Shown here piece by piece: positions 38,477 to 50,300 of a DNA stretch of 64,000 nucleotides. The position numbers were made by a program, and so were the translations under genes. The stretch's first letter is position 1, and every line of letters starts with the position of its first letter. A model generated the notes under the pieces. It was not told the origin of the DNA. It did not search any database and saw only the letters and a program-made list of their open reading frames with translations. This stretch comes from Orthonyx spaldingii (lineage: Eukaryota; Chordata; Aves; Passeriformes; Orthonychidae): assembly GCA_013397795.1 (NCBI GenBank), contig VZTJ01000523.1, forward strand, positions 1,052,303-1,116,302, in the 5' to 3' direction.

Positions 38477-40330
38477 CTCCAATGGGTGCAAAGTATCAAA
38501 CTGATCAAGCCCCTATTTCTTGTAGGAATCCTGAACAGTCTGTTGCTGTCTGTCTTCAAGCAGCAAAAAAGAAATACCCTGGCTTGGGAGTTTCCTGAGG
38601 GTTTGCTTTGAAGAAGCCAAACCCAATTTAAGTGAAAACAAACTCATTTGGTGAAAATGTCTGTTAATTAAAAAAACCAGTAACTGTCAAAACCATGCCA
38701 TTTACTTACCAGCTCTTACAAATCAGGAGTCTTAGTCCTGCAGGGTTTCTCATGCCAGGGCCAGAGCTCTCACTTTCCTGTGACTCCTTCCAGCTGGGTT
38801 TGGTTTGGTGTAAGAGTCAGCACCTGTGAGTCCAGGCTGGGGGTTAAACACAATGGCTTTTCTCTTTTGCCTTTATGCTTTTTTCTTTTTTTTCCCCAAT
38901 TTAGTATGAGCTGAACGTAACATACTAGAAGAAATAAAGAATTACAGTCAGGATGTGAGGATTTCATTTTTTTCCTTTGGAATGGAATCTCAGTGTTCAA
39001 CTACAAGGAAAAAGCCATGAAGAGAATCAGAGCTTTTTCCACTGCTTTGCACATTGTAGAGTCATTTCAACATTGTAATATAGGTGTCAAACGTTACTAA
39101 ATCAGCTGTCAAAAGCTATCAAACACTTACTTTGCACAGGTGTAAATGATCACATAAAATGCAAAGCACTGATCTGACACCAAAAATCTCTGTGTACCAG
39201 TTCTGTCTTCAGCAGTTTTACAGAACTATCAAAAAAAATCCACTAGGAAGTTTATTCCTTGTTATTTAAGCTTTTTTGGTCTGTTTTCTTACTTTTAGGG
39301 ATGTGGTTTTCCTCTCTGCTCCAGCTGACACCAAGGAAGAGAATGCAACAATTTGCATGGAATAGCTTTGGACTGATCTACAAAGAACAAATGTTATGTT
39401 TCATAATAATGTTCCAAATGTTAAAGAATTTTTCCTGCCAAAACCTCTCTTCTGTAAGTGCCCCAGCATCATCAACTGATGGCAGCACAGCTCTGGGAAT
39501 AAACACTTTCAGCTAATGGCAGGAATTGTCAGGGGAAACACGAAACAGGTATTTCTGCCTGACACAGAATGGAACATATGATTAAAGTTAAATGCCAAAT
39601 CCTACCGGCACTGGAGAGAATTAAGGTTTATTTTTCATTCCTGTTCATTCTTTCCTCTCTTTTTAGCTAATTCATCTTGTTTCATTTAATGCCAGTGGTT
39701 TTTCCTGTTTGGCCACTTTGGTGGACGGGGGGGCCAATTCATTTTAGGCACGTGGCTTTGGGTAACAAGATTAAAGCTTCAGGCAAAGCCCAGATCCTAC
39801 AGGAGCACTCTGCAGGCTCCCTGAGCCGTGTTCAGCCCTCCAAAGGCAGAGCAGTGAGACCACAAACACCTCCCTGCCCCTCCTGCAGCACAGCCCCAAA
39901 GGGGCCCTGGTACCTCCATGTGCTGCTGGGACACTCAACTGCTTAAAGCAGAGTGTTTAAATCAGCACAAACTCTCCCAATAACCTTCATGTGAGGGTGT
40001 TGAACAGCAATATTTATTGTGAGGGAGCTGTGACACAAACCTCACCAGAATGAGACCATCTTCAGGGAACAACTCACAGTGACTGAGTTTGTCTCCACTG
40101 TTTCACTTTAGACTTTCTTGCCTGGCTCACCGGGGGCTGACTGAAGCACACAGTGATTAATTAGAGCTGGACCAATTTTGTATAGCTCAATATGAACGTG
40201 TCACTTCTCTGGCTGCTTCACCTCCATCTTCCCTCTGACCAGCCAAAATTTATTCCAGAATGCTGGGCACTTGGTCTCTACAGGAGGAGCAGGTATATAC
40301 GTGTATACACATGCACACAGCCATTAATAT

Positions 40331-40356
40331 CTATATAAATCTATATAAATCTGTAT
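40331..40356. repeat. 10-bp tandem repeat CTATATAAAT
   Basis: Two perfect copies of CTATATAAAT followed by a diverged partial copy (CTGTAT). Confidence 0.8.
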
Positions 40357-43299
40357 CTAATGTTCTAACCCGTGTAAGAGTGTTGTTTTAAAGATAATGG
40401 CCTTGAGCAGAGCTGCTGCCCCAGCTGTGATCCCACAGGTGAGGCCAGTGGCTCCTGGGACAGGTACAACAGCCAGGAGATACCTGTGGGGAGCCTGCAG
40501 TTTCCAAAGCCAGCAAAACCCTCCTCTTTTCCCAAAACTGACCCCTCTTGGAGACCAAAACTGATAGATGGTGAAAGGGATCTACTGCTCAGTGAATACA
40601 CGTTTCAGTGGGTTTTTTTGAAAAATCTGTGAAAGCATTTTCAAACATGCAAGGCTGAATGTACATTAAAATAGTTCAGCTATTATGAAGCATCCAGTTT
40701 TTAAAGTATCACTTATCATAAGAACATTTTAATGTATGGTGCTGCATTTGCTTTCACAGTTTTGGATTATGTCAACAGACTCATATAATGAAGATGTAGT
40801 AAAATCTTACTGCATTTGTAACTGAAACTCAGAAAAATGGGAGTTTTTATTTTAAAAAATGAGCTCCAAGAAGAATTCTTTTCCCTCCTTAGATGCCCAC
40901 TCCCTAATGTTCATGTAAAGGATGCTCTATTCCAACAAGACACCCAAATAGGTCCAGATCTAATGGCAAGGGTGGGTGCAAGCTGCACATTTGTGCTCTG
41001 CTGACACTGAACTGGCTCATTTCAATTGATTTCTTTGATGTACAAACATAAAGCAGTAGCAAATAATTACCCATCTCTAATACATCATTATAAAAATACT
41101 TTTTTTATTCTCCCCTTCCATCTCAGCTTCAAATCATCAAAGATGCCCTTGTTTGCAGACAGAACTGAAGTCAAAATGTTTATTAATAGGGATTTTACAA
41201 GTGCTTAAACATTTGCAGTATGCCTTAGAAATGATGATGGCACATGGCCTGGCTTAGAAAAAACCTTCTGGAAATTCCTTCCCCTCACTGTCCTCACCCC
41301 AGCAAGGACAGCAGGGCAGGGGGATGCTGCGGGAGCACAGCAGGAAGCAGCAGTGGGAAAGTGGGAAGTGCCTCCATCAGCGTTGGATTGTTGCCAAATC
41401 CAAGCCCAGGTTGGGAATTATCCCATGTGTGTTTAGGGCTCAGTCCATGCACAGCCACAGGAGGGGCTGCGGAGATCAGCTGAGGCCATAAAGGAAATTT
41501 GTGACAATTCAGGTTAGCCCACATTTTGTCATGTTACCAAAAATAGCCTGTAAATAAATGTATTTATGGGTGACTTCCTTGTAGGCAGCAATTACTTAAA
41601 GCAGCACTGAGGTTTTAATGCACAGCCCTGCATTTCCAGAGGAGTGCTCTCGCTGTGGACTGGGATAGATCCAGGCTTCTGATGGAGACTGGGCCCTATT
41701 GATCCTCTGGAGTTTATTATGGGCTGCATTCCACAGGGCTCAGAACACCGCTGCAATCCACCAAGATCACCTTGTGTTCAGCCCACAGCAGCTCCCTGGG
41801 ATTCCCCAGGGATCCACAGCCCTGCAGAGGCTCTGCAGGGAGGCCGTGGGGGCTGCACCCCAAACCCACCCAGCCGAGCTGCCCGTGTCCCTCCACCCCA
41901 CATCCAGAAAACAACACCCCAAAACCCCAGCCCCAAGAGGTGCTGTCCCTCTCTGGGTGCCAGCCTGGGCTGTTGTGGTGAGGAGGAGTGTGGTGGGGAA
42001 GGCTGGGGTGCCTCCTCCACCCCGGGGTGGCTTTGACACCTTTCTCCCAAACAAGGTGTGCTCGTCAGGCTGAGCTGGCACCCAAACTCTCAGCCTCTTG
42101 CTTTGGCAATACTTACCAGGAGCCACCTGGTGAGGACTGAAAACAGAGTCAGTCTCTCAAGTTTATCAGTCTCCTGAACCTCCTTTGTCAGAATTTTGAC
42201 GTTTAAAACCGATCTGGGATGGGCAGGTCAGGAATCAACCTGTGCTCATCAACCCAGGCTCAGTGCTGCCTTAAGGAATGTGCACATCAGCCACTGAGGG
42301 TTTGAAAAATGCTCAAAAAGCCTTTATGGAGATTAAAGAAAAGTGCAAAAATATTGGTGTTTTAAAGACTGAGCTATTTAGTTACTTTAAACTGCACAAT
42401 ACTGGGCAACTGAGCAAAGATCTCTTCAAAATCTGCACTTCACAGGAGCACTGCCAGCACTGGGTCAGCCAGAAAAGCTGCAGCACCCCAAGGGTTGTTT
42501 CAACTCCTCTTTAAAAGTAAGATTTAGAAATAAAGTCCAGCCCTCACTTCAGAAAATCCCAGTGGTACCGAAACTAAAATTAATCTACTACTTAAAGGTA
42601 CAATTTAAGTTCTGCTGCAGCAATGTTTTATTCACACATGAACATTTATTAAGAATCAGGAGGATTCACAATTCCTAATGCTCCTGTTTCTTTGTCTCAT
42701 TCAACTTTTGATGGTTTGATCAATGGCAGCATGATTAATGCAGTTATCAGAACACCTGTTATAAAAATAATATGGAACAAACCCAATTGGCACATTGGAA
42801 GAATATTCTGGTAAGTCACTTGATTGGCAACAATTTTTCTTGAACTGACACTGGTTGAGCTGAAAGATTTCTTTTAGGAACAAAAACAAATCAAGTGATT
42901 CTATTCTGCTGTGTTACAGAGCAGAATCTGTTTACAAAAGTCTGCTAATGAGAAAAAAAGCAGTGCTAAAAATAAAAGAAATCGTGAACACTCTATTACA
43001 TGGAGATGGAGACAGAAGTAAACCTAATCCTAGGAAATATATTCCCTGTGGATCTATTTAAAGGTCTTTTTTGTTTTTAAGTGACAGTGATTTATATTCG
43101 GGGCACGTGTGTGTAAACAAGGGTACATAAACAGGAGTTTGTAAGTAAATAAGCACCGTGCCTTTGACCCAGGAATGAAAGCAAAGAGGGAACAGGTGAT
43201 CACTTAATTCACCTGACTCAAACCAGCTTTCAGTCCCTTGTTTTGAGAAGGGAACGCTTCAGTTGCAAAGTTCAGAATCTGGAACATAGAATAATTAGG

Positions 43300-44282
43300 A
43301 AAATGTTTAATACCAACCCACCCTCTTTATTAAGTCATTTCTTCAAGTATTTTTAATAGTGCAAAATACTGGTTTGCATGAGTACAGTTACTATGGGAAT
43401 TCACAGTCCCAAAAAAAAAAAATCTTAAAAGATTTCCAAAGTCAAACAAAAAACTTTTTAATACTGTATTTTTAGCAAGAACATTTTTAACAAAGAATGT
43501 GTACTTTAACTTAATATGGTACAACAGAGAAACCATACTTAAAAGTTTCCATTATCTAACACTCTACTGCATATTCATTTTTCCATCTTAAAAGACCAAA
43601 AGCCAAGCTGAACTGAGCATTAAAAAAAAAAAGCATCAATTATAATCCTCATATTACGTCAGCTATTAGGGTTTAGCTCACACTTTTGAATTGGTCATCT
43701 AATGAAAGGACAATTTTTACATCGTTCTTTTAAAAAATGTACACACATTTCTTTTTAAAACGTAATATATATCGAGTATCTGCTTCAGTAAACAAAGCTT
43801 AATTTATAAACACAATCGAAACAGCTCCATGTTGAACAGTTTCAGTGATAAACTGGACTTGTATGATGTACAGCCAGTGAGGACCATTGTGGCTTAAAAT
43901 CATTGTGCCATTGCTATTCAGTAATAGCCACCTCCTAAGGAAAAAAAAAGTTCTTTTTCGGGGCGGGGTGGGGAGGGGAAATAATTCATGTATGTGCTTA
44001 AAAATACTAAAACTCCTTTCTATCTCCAGGGACCTAAAAATGATCTGTTGTGACAGGCTTGGTTTGGTATGGTAAGCTTGTAAAAAGTCTCAGTATTTCT
44101 TAACACGGCAGTTTTCAATGCAGCAACAGTAAATTGCTTGAAATTGTCCTTCAAGTTTCATGCTACAAATCCTGTTCCTCACACAGTACTGAAGGCATCA
44201 AAGGTTGGAAGGGACATTTCTCAGGAACTATATAGTCTTCAAATAGTGGTCATTATACATTTTTCAGCAATGGGTGGCTCCT
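43300..44282 (-). other. DACH2: DACH2 3' untranslated region
   Basis: This is about 1 kb of AT-rich sequence from the DACH2 stop codon to the first good poly(A) signal in transcript direction. No conserved coding frame is visible. It contains several A/T homopolymers and ATTAAA-type variants (minus-strand hexamers near 43456 and 43348), either of which could give shorter transcripts. The end coordinate is inferred from the signal at 43326-43331, not from transcript evidence. Confidence 0.7.
43326..43331 (-). promoter_or_regulatory. Poly(A) signal AATAAA for DACH2
   Basis: The minus strand has AATAAA here, followed at once by a GT-rich stretch (GAGGGTGGGTTGGTATT, 43325 down to 43309), the usual downstream element for cleavage. 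It is the first canonical hexamer I found past the DACH2 stop codon, 952 nt downstream. Cleavage would fall near 43298-43310. Confidence 0.65.
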
Positions 44283-44320
44283 TCAGTACATAATGGTCGG
44301 TTTGATGTATGTCCTGTTTT
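44283..44320 (-). CDS. DACH2: DACH2 last coding segment and stop codon
   Basis: The acceptor TTGTTTCCTCCAG lies at 44321-44322, followed by 38 nt of coding sequence ending in TGA at 44283-44285. With the G carried over from the 52312-52377 exon, the segment encodes ENRTYIKPTIMY and stops. DACH1 ends in a very similar peptide (R-L-Y-L-K-T-T-V-M-Y as I recall it), so this is the homologous terminal exon. It completes a 179-residue C-terminal portion in this window. The preceding intron is 7.99 kb. As I remember it, the human DACH2 reference protein ends with a different short tail after AAMQ, so more than one 3' end may exist in the gene. The exon continues into the 3' UTR. Confidence 0.92.
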
Positions 44321-47300
44321 CTGGAGGAAACAAGAAAAAAGAACAACAAAGTCAATTGCACAGTTAAAACAATTTTTAGTTAAATGAGGTGGTTTCTTCA
44401 CTTGTTTGTGGATCTTTTTGTTCCTCAGGCCGAATGAGCAGATCTACAAGTGACACAAACGGAACTGTCCAGCATGTGGGCACGTTTTGTGCAGGAAAAG
44501 GAGGCACTGGCTGACAACAGCTGGCCAAGCCTTCAACAAAGGACAAAGACCCACCACCACTGCTCTGGTGTTTGCCAGCAATGGCTGAGGACAGGCTGCA
44601 AACACTCTGATTCGGATTTTCTTCCTTTAAGGCATTTTTTTTAGTCAAACACTCCTTTTCTCCCGAAGGCAGTCCATGTTGGATTGCTGCCTCCCTGGGA
44701 CAAACCCAGGGACGAGGCACCAGCTTCACCACACACCCTGAGCACTGCACAAAACCTGCCAGGGAGCAGGGTGTTAAACCAAAACTGCATTGCTTTCAGA
44801 AAATGTAAATCAGGATCTGTTCTTGGAAAACTGTTCTTTCATTCAGAAACCACCACATTTTGCTTAAAATTCTATTTCTTTATTTAGAGAACGAAGCAGA
44901 AAGGCACTTCATAAAAACATTCCCAGTTATAGTACCTATCAACTGTGATTTTTCACATTAAGCAACTTTAAGCCCAGAGAAAAAATAAATATTGAAATGC
45001 CCACAGAAACTGCAGCTAACAAGAATCCATATTCCTGTTCATTATCCAATGAATCACGAATCCACCCAGCTAAATCCGCAAGTACTGATCTGGAAGATGA
45101 TAGCAAAATGATAATATGGAGCAGCATTTTGTATAATGTTGACATCTCTCCCATTACTGTTTTACATATGCCAATACTGAGCACTCCTAAGGAACGAACA
45201 AGTATTGACCTGCAAACTGACACTGATCCTTGGAGCAATCTCCAAGTTTGCCACATTTCAATTTCAAAATGCATTTCAGCTATAATATGAGTGATTTATC
45301 ATTTAGCAGTAGCTGTCAAAGTAACCTCCTAGATAAAACAAAAACATCTGGAACCATAAACAGAGGAGAGCAGTAGCTGAATTTTAATCCAAATCCGACA
45401 TGTTCACTTCATTAGGAACAGGAAACAGCTAATTAGTAATTGAATGTTTCGTGGTTTTAAGGAGGCTCAGACTCTCCAAACTGAGATGATTTAATACATA
45501 TTTTGGATGTAAGCACAAATAAAGATCACAAGAGCCAGGGACATAACAACTCCAGAGGAACGTTTGGGAGTCTCCAAAGAAAGGACTAAAATTACTTTCA
45601 GGCCATTGGCTGATGAAAATTCTTGTCTTAAACCTAGTGGGGAATTACTAAAGCCTGGGGGGAGAGCAGAAATGCAAGGATTGCACACTGTGAGGTTTGT
45701 TTGTGGTTTGGGGATTTCTTCCCTTTTTCTCATGATCATTAGGAAGCTGCACATGGCTTCTTCATAGTGGAGGCTGTTCTTTATGTTCTTAATAAATTTT
45801 AAGTACTGTTTTTTAAATTAAGGTAAGATGAGGATATTGAGGGTAGTGTGGGCTGACGGACTGACCAAACTTTGGAACAGGTTTCCATATTTCCTTCCGA
45901 TTCCCTTTATTTCTCAAGGAAAGTTCAATGGGGGTATCTGGAATACCTGTAAGGGAGAATGTAAACGCCACAGCTCAAACCCAGTGCAGCCACCCAGGAG
46001 AATTCACTGATCAGTGAACAGAAAGTGCATAGTTAAATATTTCCTCTTTTATAACACCCTCAATTATTCTCCAGAAATTAAAATACCTTTTTGTTGCTGT
46101 GCAATAAACTGAATTTCATGGCATTAACCACGTCACACAGCAACCACCTCTGAGGAATTAACGTGTTGGGAGCATCTGTGCCCCCACTTACACAGGAAAG
46201 ACAATGTGATGTTGTCAAATTAATCTTTTCTGGAGAATATTCACCATCTCCTCAGTGCAGCTAACTGCAAGCTACAGACCATTTTATGGCACTTTACTGT
46301 ATTATATAGCAAAGATTTGAATAAATCTGTGTGCAATAAATGTATTCTTTTATCAGGTTTATCCCTTAATCAAATATTCATTTATGTGGGCTTCATTCTA
46401 TTAAAAAACAAAATTATACAAAGGTGAGCAAAAGCGTAGATTTACAGTAGTTTAAAGCCTAATCTCATTCTCTAGGGGTAATACTGACAATATAAAAACT
46501 GTATAAATGATATTCCCTAACACTAAATATGCTTATGAGCCCCCTGTGCATGTTACACTGCTTTACAGCCTACAGAGCAATGCATGACTGGCTTAATAAG
46601 CAAGACATTTAGAAAGGAGGTTTTTTTCCCCTTCACAATGTGTAAGACAAGTAAAGATCTCTGAGTTTCTTGGCGAGCCAGAGTCTGTGTTAATAACTGG
46701 AATTTTCCCTAAGGATGGCATTCTCTTCCCTGATTTGCTAGCCCAGGGTAGATGCAGCTCTTGCACTTGTCTTTTTCTTTCAAGGTTCATAAAGGACAAA
46801 TCCAAAGGCAATAATCATCATCTGCATATTTATTCACATTTAATTTTTTGTTTTCTTTTTTTTCCAGCCTATTCCATGTCTCTGAATTTTCTGAATTCTT
46901 CGTTGGTAAGATCTCTGGTTTAAACTGGAAATTCAGCTGTATTTCCCTAAAACTTTAACACAACATTTCTATGTGTACCCTCCCAATGTGCCCTGGCCAT
47001 GCTGGTGTGCAAACCCAGCCTTGGGCAGAGGAGAAACAGCCCAGCTGCAGCTACACCTTGGGATTTCCAGGGATCTGTGGGACAGTGTGAACTCTGGAGA
47101 AACTCACTGGAGGAAGGAAATTTGGGACCTGCTCTGTAGTGAGGAAACAGATAAATATGTTGTATCAAAAACTGTAAATTATCCATGTAATTTATAAGAT
47201 ACAACCCAGCACTTATGGGGTTGCAGGGATGAAACAATAAACTGGAAATCCTGAGCTGGAGGAGGAGCTGGGAGAGCAGCTGGAATAAGGCCAGGAGGAG

Positions 47301-50300
47301 CTGAGCCCTGGCTGTGTGGCCGGAGCAGGGGCAGGAGCAGGGCCAGCCCTGTGCCAGGCTCTGCCCTCTCGGAGCCTCTGCACAGCTCCTGCTCCAGGGG
47401 TTGGATCCAGGAGTCTTACAGGACACCCCACAAGTGTTCAACTGCACAGGAGCAGAGCTCTCCACCCTGCCCAGGCTGGGTAAACAGCACCTCAGTCAGA
47501 TCAGAGCCAAGCCGAGCTCTGGAGGAGGCCACACATGGGAAACGCAATGCTGCAACAATAAATTAACTTGCAAAGCTCGGGCTAATTAGTTTGAACCAGT
47601 GTCTTACTTTGTGGAAAGAAAAGAAGTCAGATAATAGTTTGCTTCTACTGTGGATCACATCCCTCAGAAAAATCCTCTTTTCCTAAGCTCCTTGGCAGAC
47701 AGGAGTACTGCCTGCCTGGAAGGAGAAAGAATCCAGGCCCCTGCTCCTGAGTAAGGACCAGAGCAATTCCCAAAACACAGCAAAGGAAAAGATGGATCTG
47801 GGCTGATCATTCAGCTGAATGACAAGTAAAAAATTACTTCTTTGCCTGCTTCTTAGTTGTCCAGCAAAACTTCTCTTTTATCCGCACATATCCTTCCAGC
47901 TGAGCAGTGGAAGAGCAGGGCATGGCTCCCTCTAAGACCCAGGAAGAACAGGGTCAATAAATTCTGGTTCTGTGAGCAGCAGTACCAACAAAGGTTGGTT
48001 TGTTTTAACCTCTGACACTTTGCTCTGGCCTCTCTCCACCCCTGCAGAGGTGTCCTCTGATGTCTCGAGCTGGCTGAGCCCATGGGGATCCCTTGGCATC
48101 GGTACCAAAACCTCTCCTTCCTTCAGGACCGTGGTGCCTGACCCTGCAGGGCTGCCACTCACAGAGCAGCTGGGCTGGAGTTTCTTCCCCATTTATTTTG
48201 TGTGTAAGGCTGCTGAGTCAACCCTGTCAAATACTTCCTCATCCAGGTTAAGAGAGCTAAAAAAACTTGTACTAAACCCAGGATTTCCAGTCAGTCACTG
48301 CAGGGTCCTGTTCCTGGTGAGCAGCTGCTGGGGCAGCTCTCAGCTGCACGTGGCCAGTGTGGGCACAGGAGTGACACTCTGGCAACTGCACAGCAGCTTT
48401 AAAAGAGCTTTTCTAGAAACTCTGCATGACACAGCACGAGGTAACTACCAGGGGTTTAATAATTCACAGCCTCCAGAGCAGGACACGCACGAGGGAGAGA
48501 ACACAGCGTGGGCGGGAGGAAGAACAACAGGCCTAAGACTCAGATAAAGCAGGTTGGCTTTGAAAACTCGCTGGTTAGATCAGAGTATTAATAAACTAAA
48601 GCCCAGTTTTCTAAATGATCAAACCCAAAATACATTCAGCAGTCCTTCATCTTTGACAAACAGATAAAAATAAAATGCTGTTCACGGTAACTTGAGAGTC
48701 TTTGTGCCAAATCTCTGCCAGGTTCTGTCACAAACAAAAGCAGCAGCAGCAGCCCTGGGTCACCCTCCTGTTGCAGGCACACTGAAGCACATTTTCACCT
48801 CAGGAAAGAAATCCTGCCTGCCTATGCTGCTGCCTCCTTCCTGAAATTCAGAGTATTTTATTTTTTTGTAAATTGTTGTTATCAAGTACTACTGTAACAT
48901 CTACTTTTTAAGATTTTAAGCTAACATTGCTTTGCTGATTGTTCCAATATCCCCTAACAATGAAATATTGTAATACAAAAGTTAACTAAGGTATAAACAT
49001 GCAAAAGGAGAAGTCTCCCTGCGATCATAAAATGATGTTATTTTCTGTTCAGCAGTTCATGTTACTGCTGTTCATGCTAATTAATTAAAGGAGCTGTTGC
49101 TGTAATGTGCAAACAGGGAATCTGAGAAACTGAGAGGGCTTTTAGGTCTCGGAGTGAAGTTAAGTCAATCTGGGCGCGGGCAATCAAATGTAATGAAATC
49201 ACTTGTCAGTGCTAAGCTTGCAAAAACTGTGAAGTTTGACTAGGGAGTAAAAGGATTATAATTAGATTTCCAATAGGATAATAACTAAATGGCAGAAAGC
49301 AGTAAAGAGAAAATATTACTTTCTTAGCTAATGGTGCTGCTGTTCGGTTTTAGTTTTTATCAGCACACTTGTAGTTGTGCTAATTTAATTTGCTTTTATC
49401 AGCAAAAATGCACTACTCGAATGGTACTTGAATGTCATTTGCAAAAATCATTGATCTGAAGGTGCACTTAATGACACCCAGTATGTTTATTTTATGTGGA
49501 AGGGAGATTGGCTGATAAAATGGTTGATGATGCACTGTGGTGCTGGCCCAGGAGTGAGCGGTGGAAGGAGGAGCAGGAGGGTGCCTGTGTGCTCATCACC
49601 TGCTCTGCCCCACTGCAACCACCCCTGATCTCCTCTACCAGCCAAAAAACTCCCAGCTCCACCTCTGGACTAGATCTGGGATATGGAGCACGGAGGCTTT
49701 CGACTGTAAAGTTCAAAAAAGTTTTAAGTCTCGTCTGCATGAAATTTCTCTTCAATTAATACACAAAGCAGAGAGAAAATGAGTCAAGTAAATGGAAAAG
49801 ATTTATAATGCAGATCAGAAACGCAGTACATGAACAGCTTGTGTTAATAAAATCATTTTAAGAAATGAGCATAAAATATGATATGACTTAATCACTGTGA
49901 AAGGTGGCTGTGCAGTAGTTCTGTAATTTTCCTTTAAACCGTCTTAAGGAGATACTGGCAGTGGAACTAATTGAATTTCAAAGGAAAAGCCCTGTGTGAA
50001 TGATAGATTTCTGTCCAGCAGAGCTATTGACAACAGAAAAAGAAAGCTCTGCATTGATGCTAAAGCTTTTTTTCTGAGCAATAGAAAGAGATTTTGGAAG
50101 CTTGGAAACAGCTTTGTATTAGGGACATGTGTTTTGCCCCTTCCTCCTCCCAGGGCCCAAAAAACAAAGGCAGCAAATGACAGGGGCAGTGGGGGAGTGT
50201 GCTTGAATTGTTAGAGCTGCAACAGCAATAGGAGCTGTCAGGGACACAAATGGCAATCAAAGGGAAAGGGAATAAAAAGTTATTACAGTATCAGCATAAA

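Larger units (their letters stand above)
27582..43299. other. Gene-poor DNA between the exon-like frame and the DACH2 poly(A) site
   Basis: It contains the TG microsatellite, the 20-bp and 28-bp duplications and the CR1 copy at 29829-30012. GC-richer patches lie at about 35350-35870 and 41740-42060, where several frames stay open because stops are rare. Plus-strand splice-site pairs occur at 31140-31178 and 36891-36963. No kelch or BTB exon of KLHL4, the expected downstream neighbour, was seen. Confidence 0.6.

Noticed and set aside
41699..42126. GC-rich block with five overlapping open frames on both strands
   Set aside because: Open frames on both strands at once reflect low stop frequency, not coding. 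I could not match it to a repeat or gene.
44190..44225. GGTTGGAAGGGAC-like words in the DACH2 3' UTR, possible CR1 tail
   Set aside because: Only a short match with no continuation into CR1 sequence on either side.
44939..45274. Minus-strand 111-codon ATG frame with a hydrophobic C-terminal segment inside the last DACH2 intron
   Set aside because: I compared it mentally with ninjurin, BCL2-family tails and other small membrane proteins and found no convincing match. Around a dozen frames this long are expected by chance in the window.
46947..47465. Minus-strand 172-codon frame
   Set aside because: It overlaps a GC-rich, purine-biased block; the peptide is Leu/Ser/Gln-rich low complexity.
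47972..48547. Plus-strand 191-codon frame
   Set aside because: It lies in a GC-richer intron part where stops are rare. No domain, no splice context and no recognisable family.
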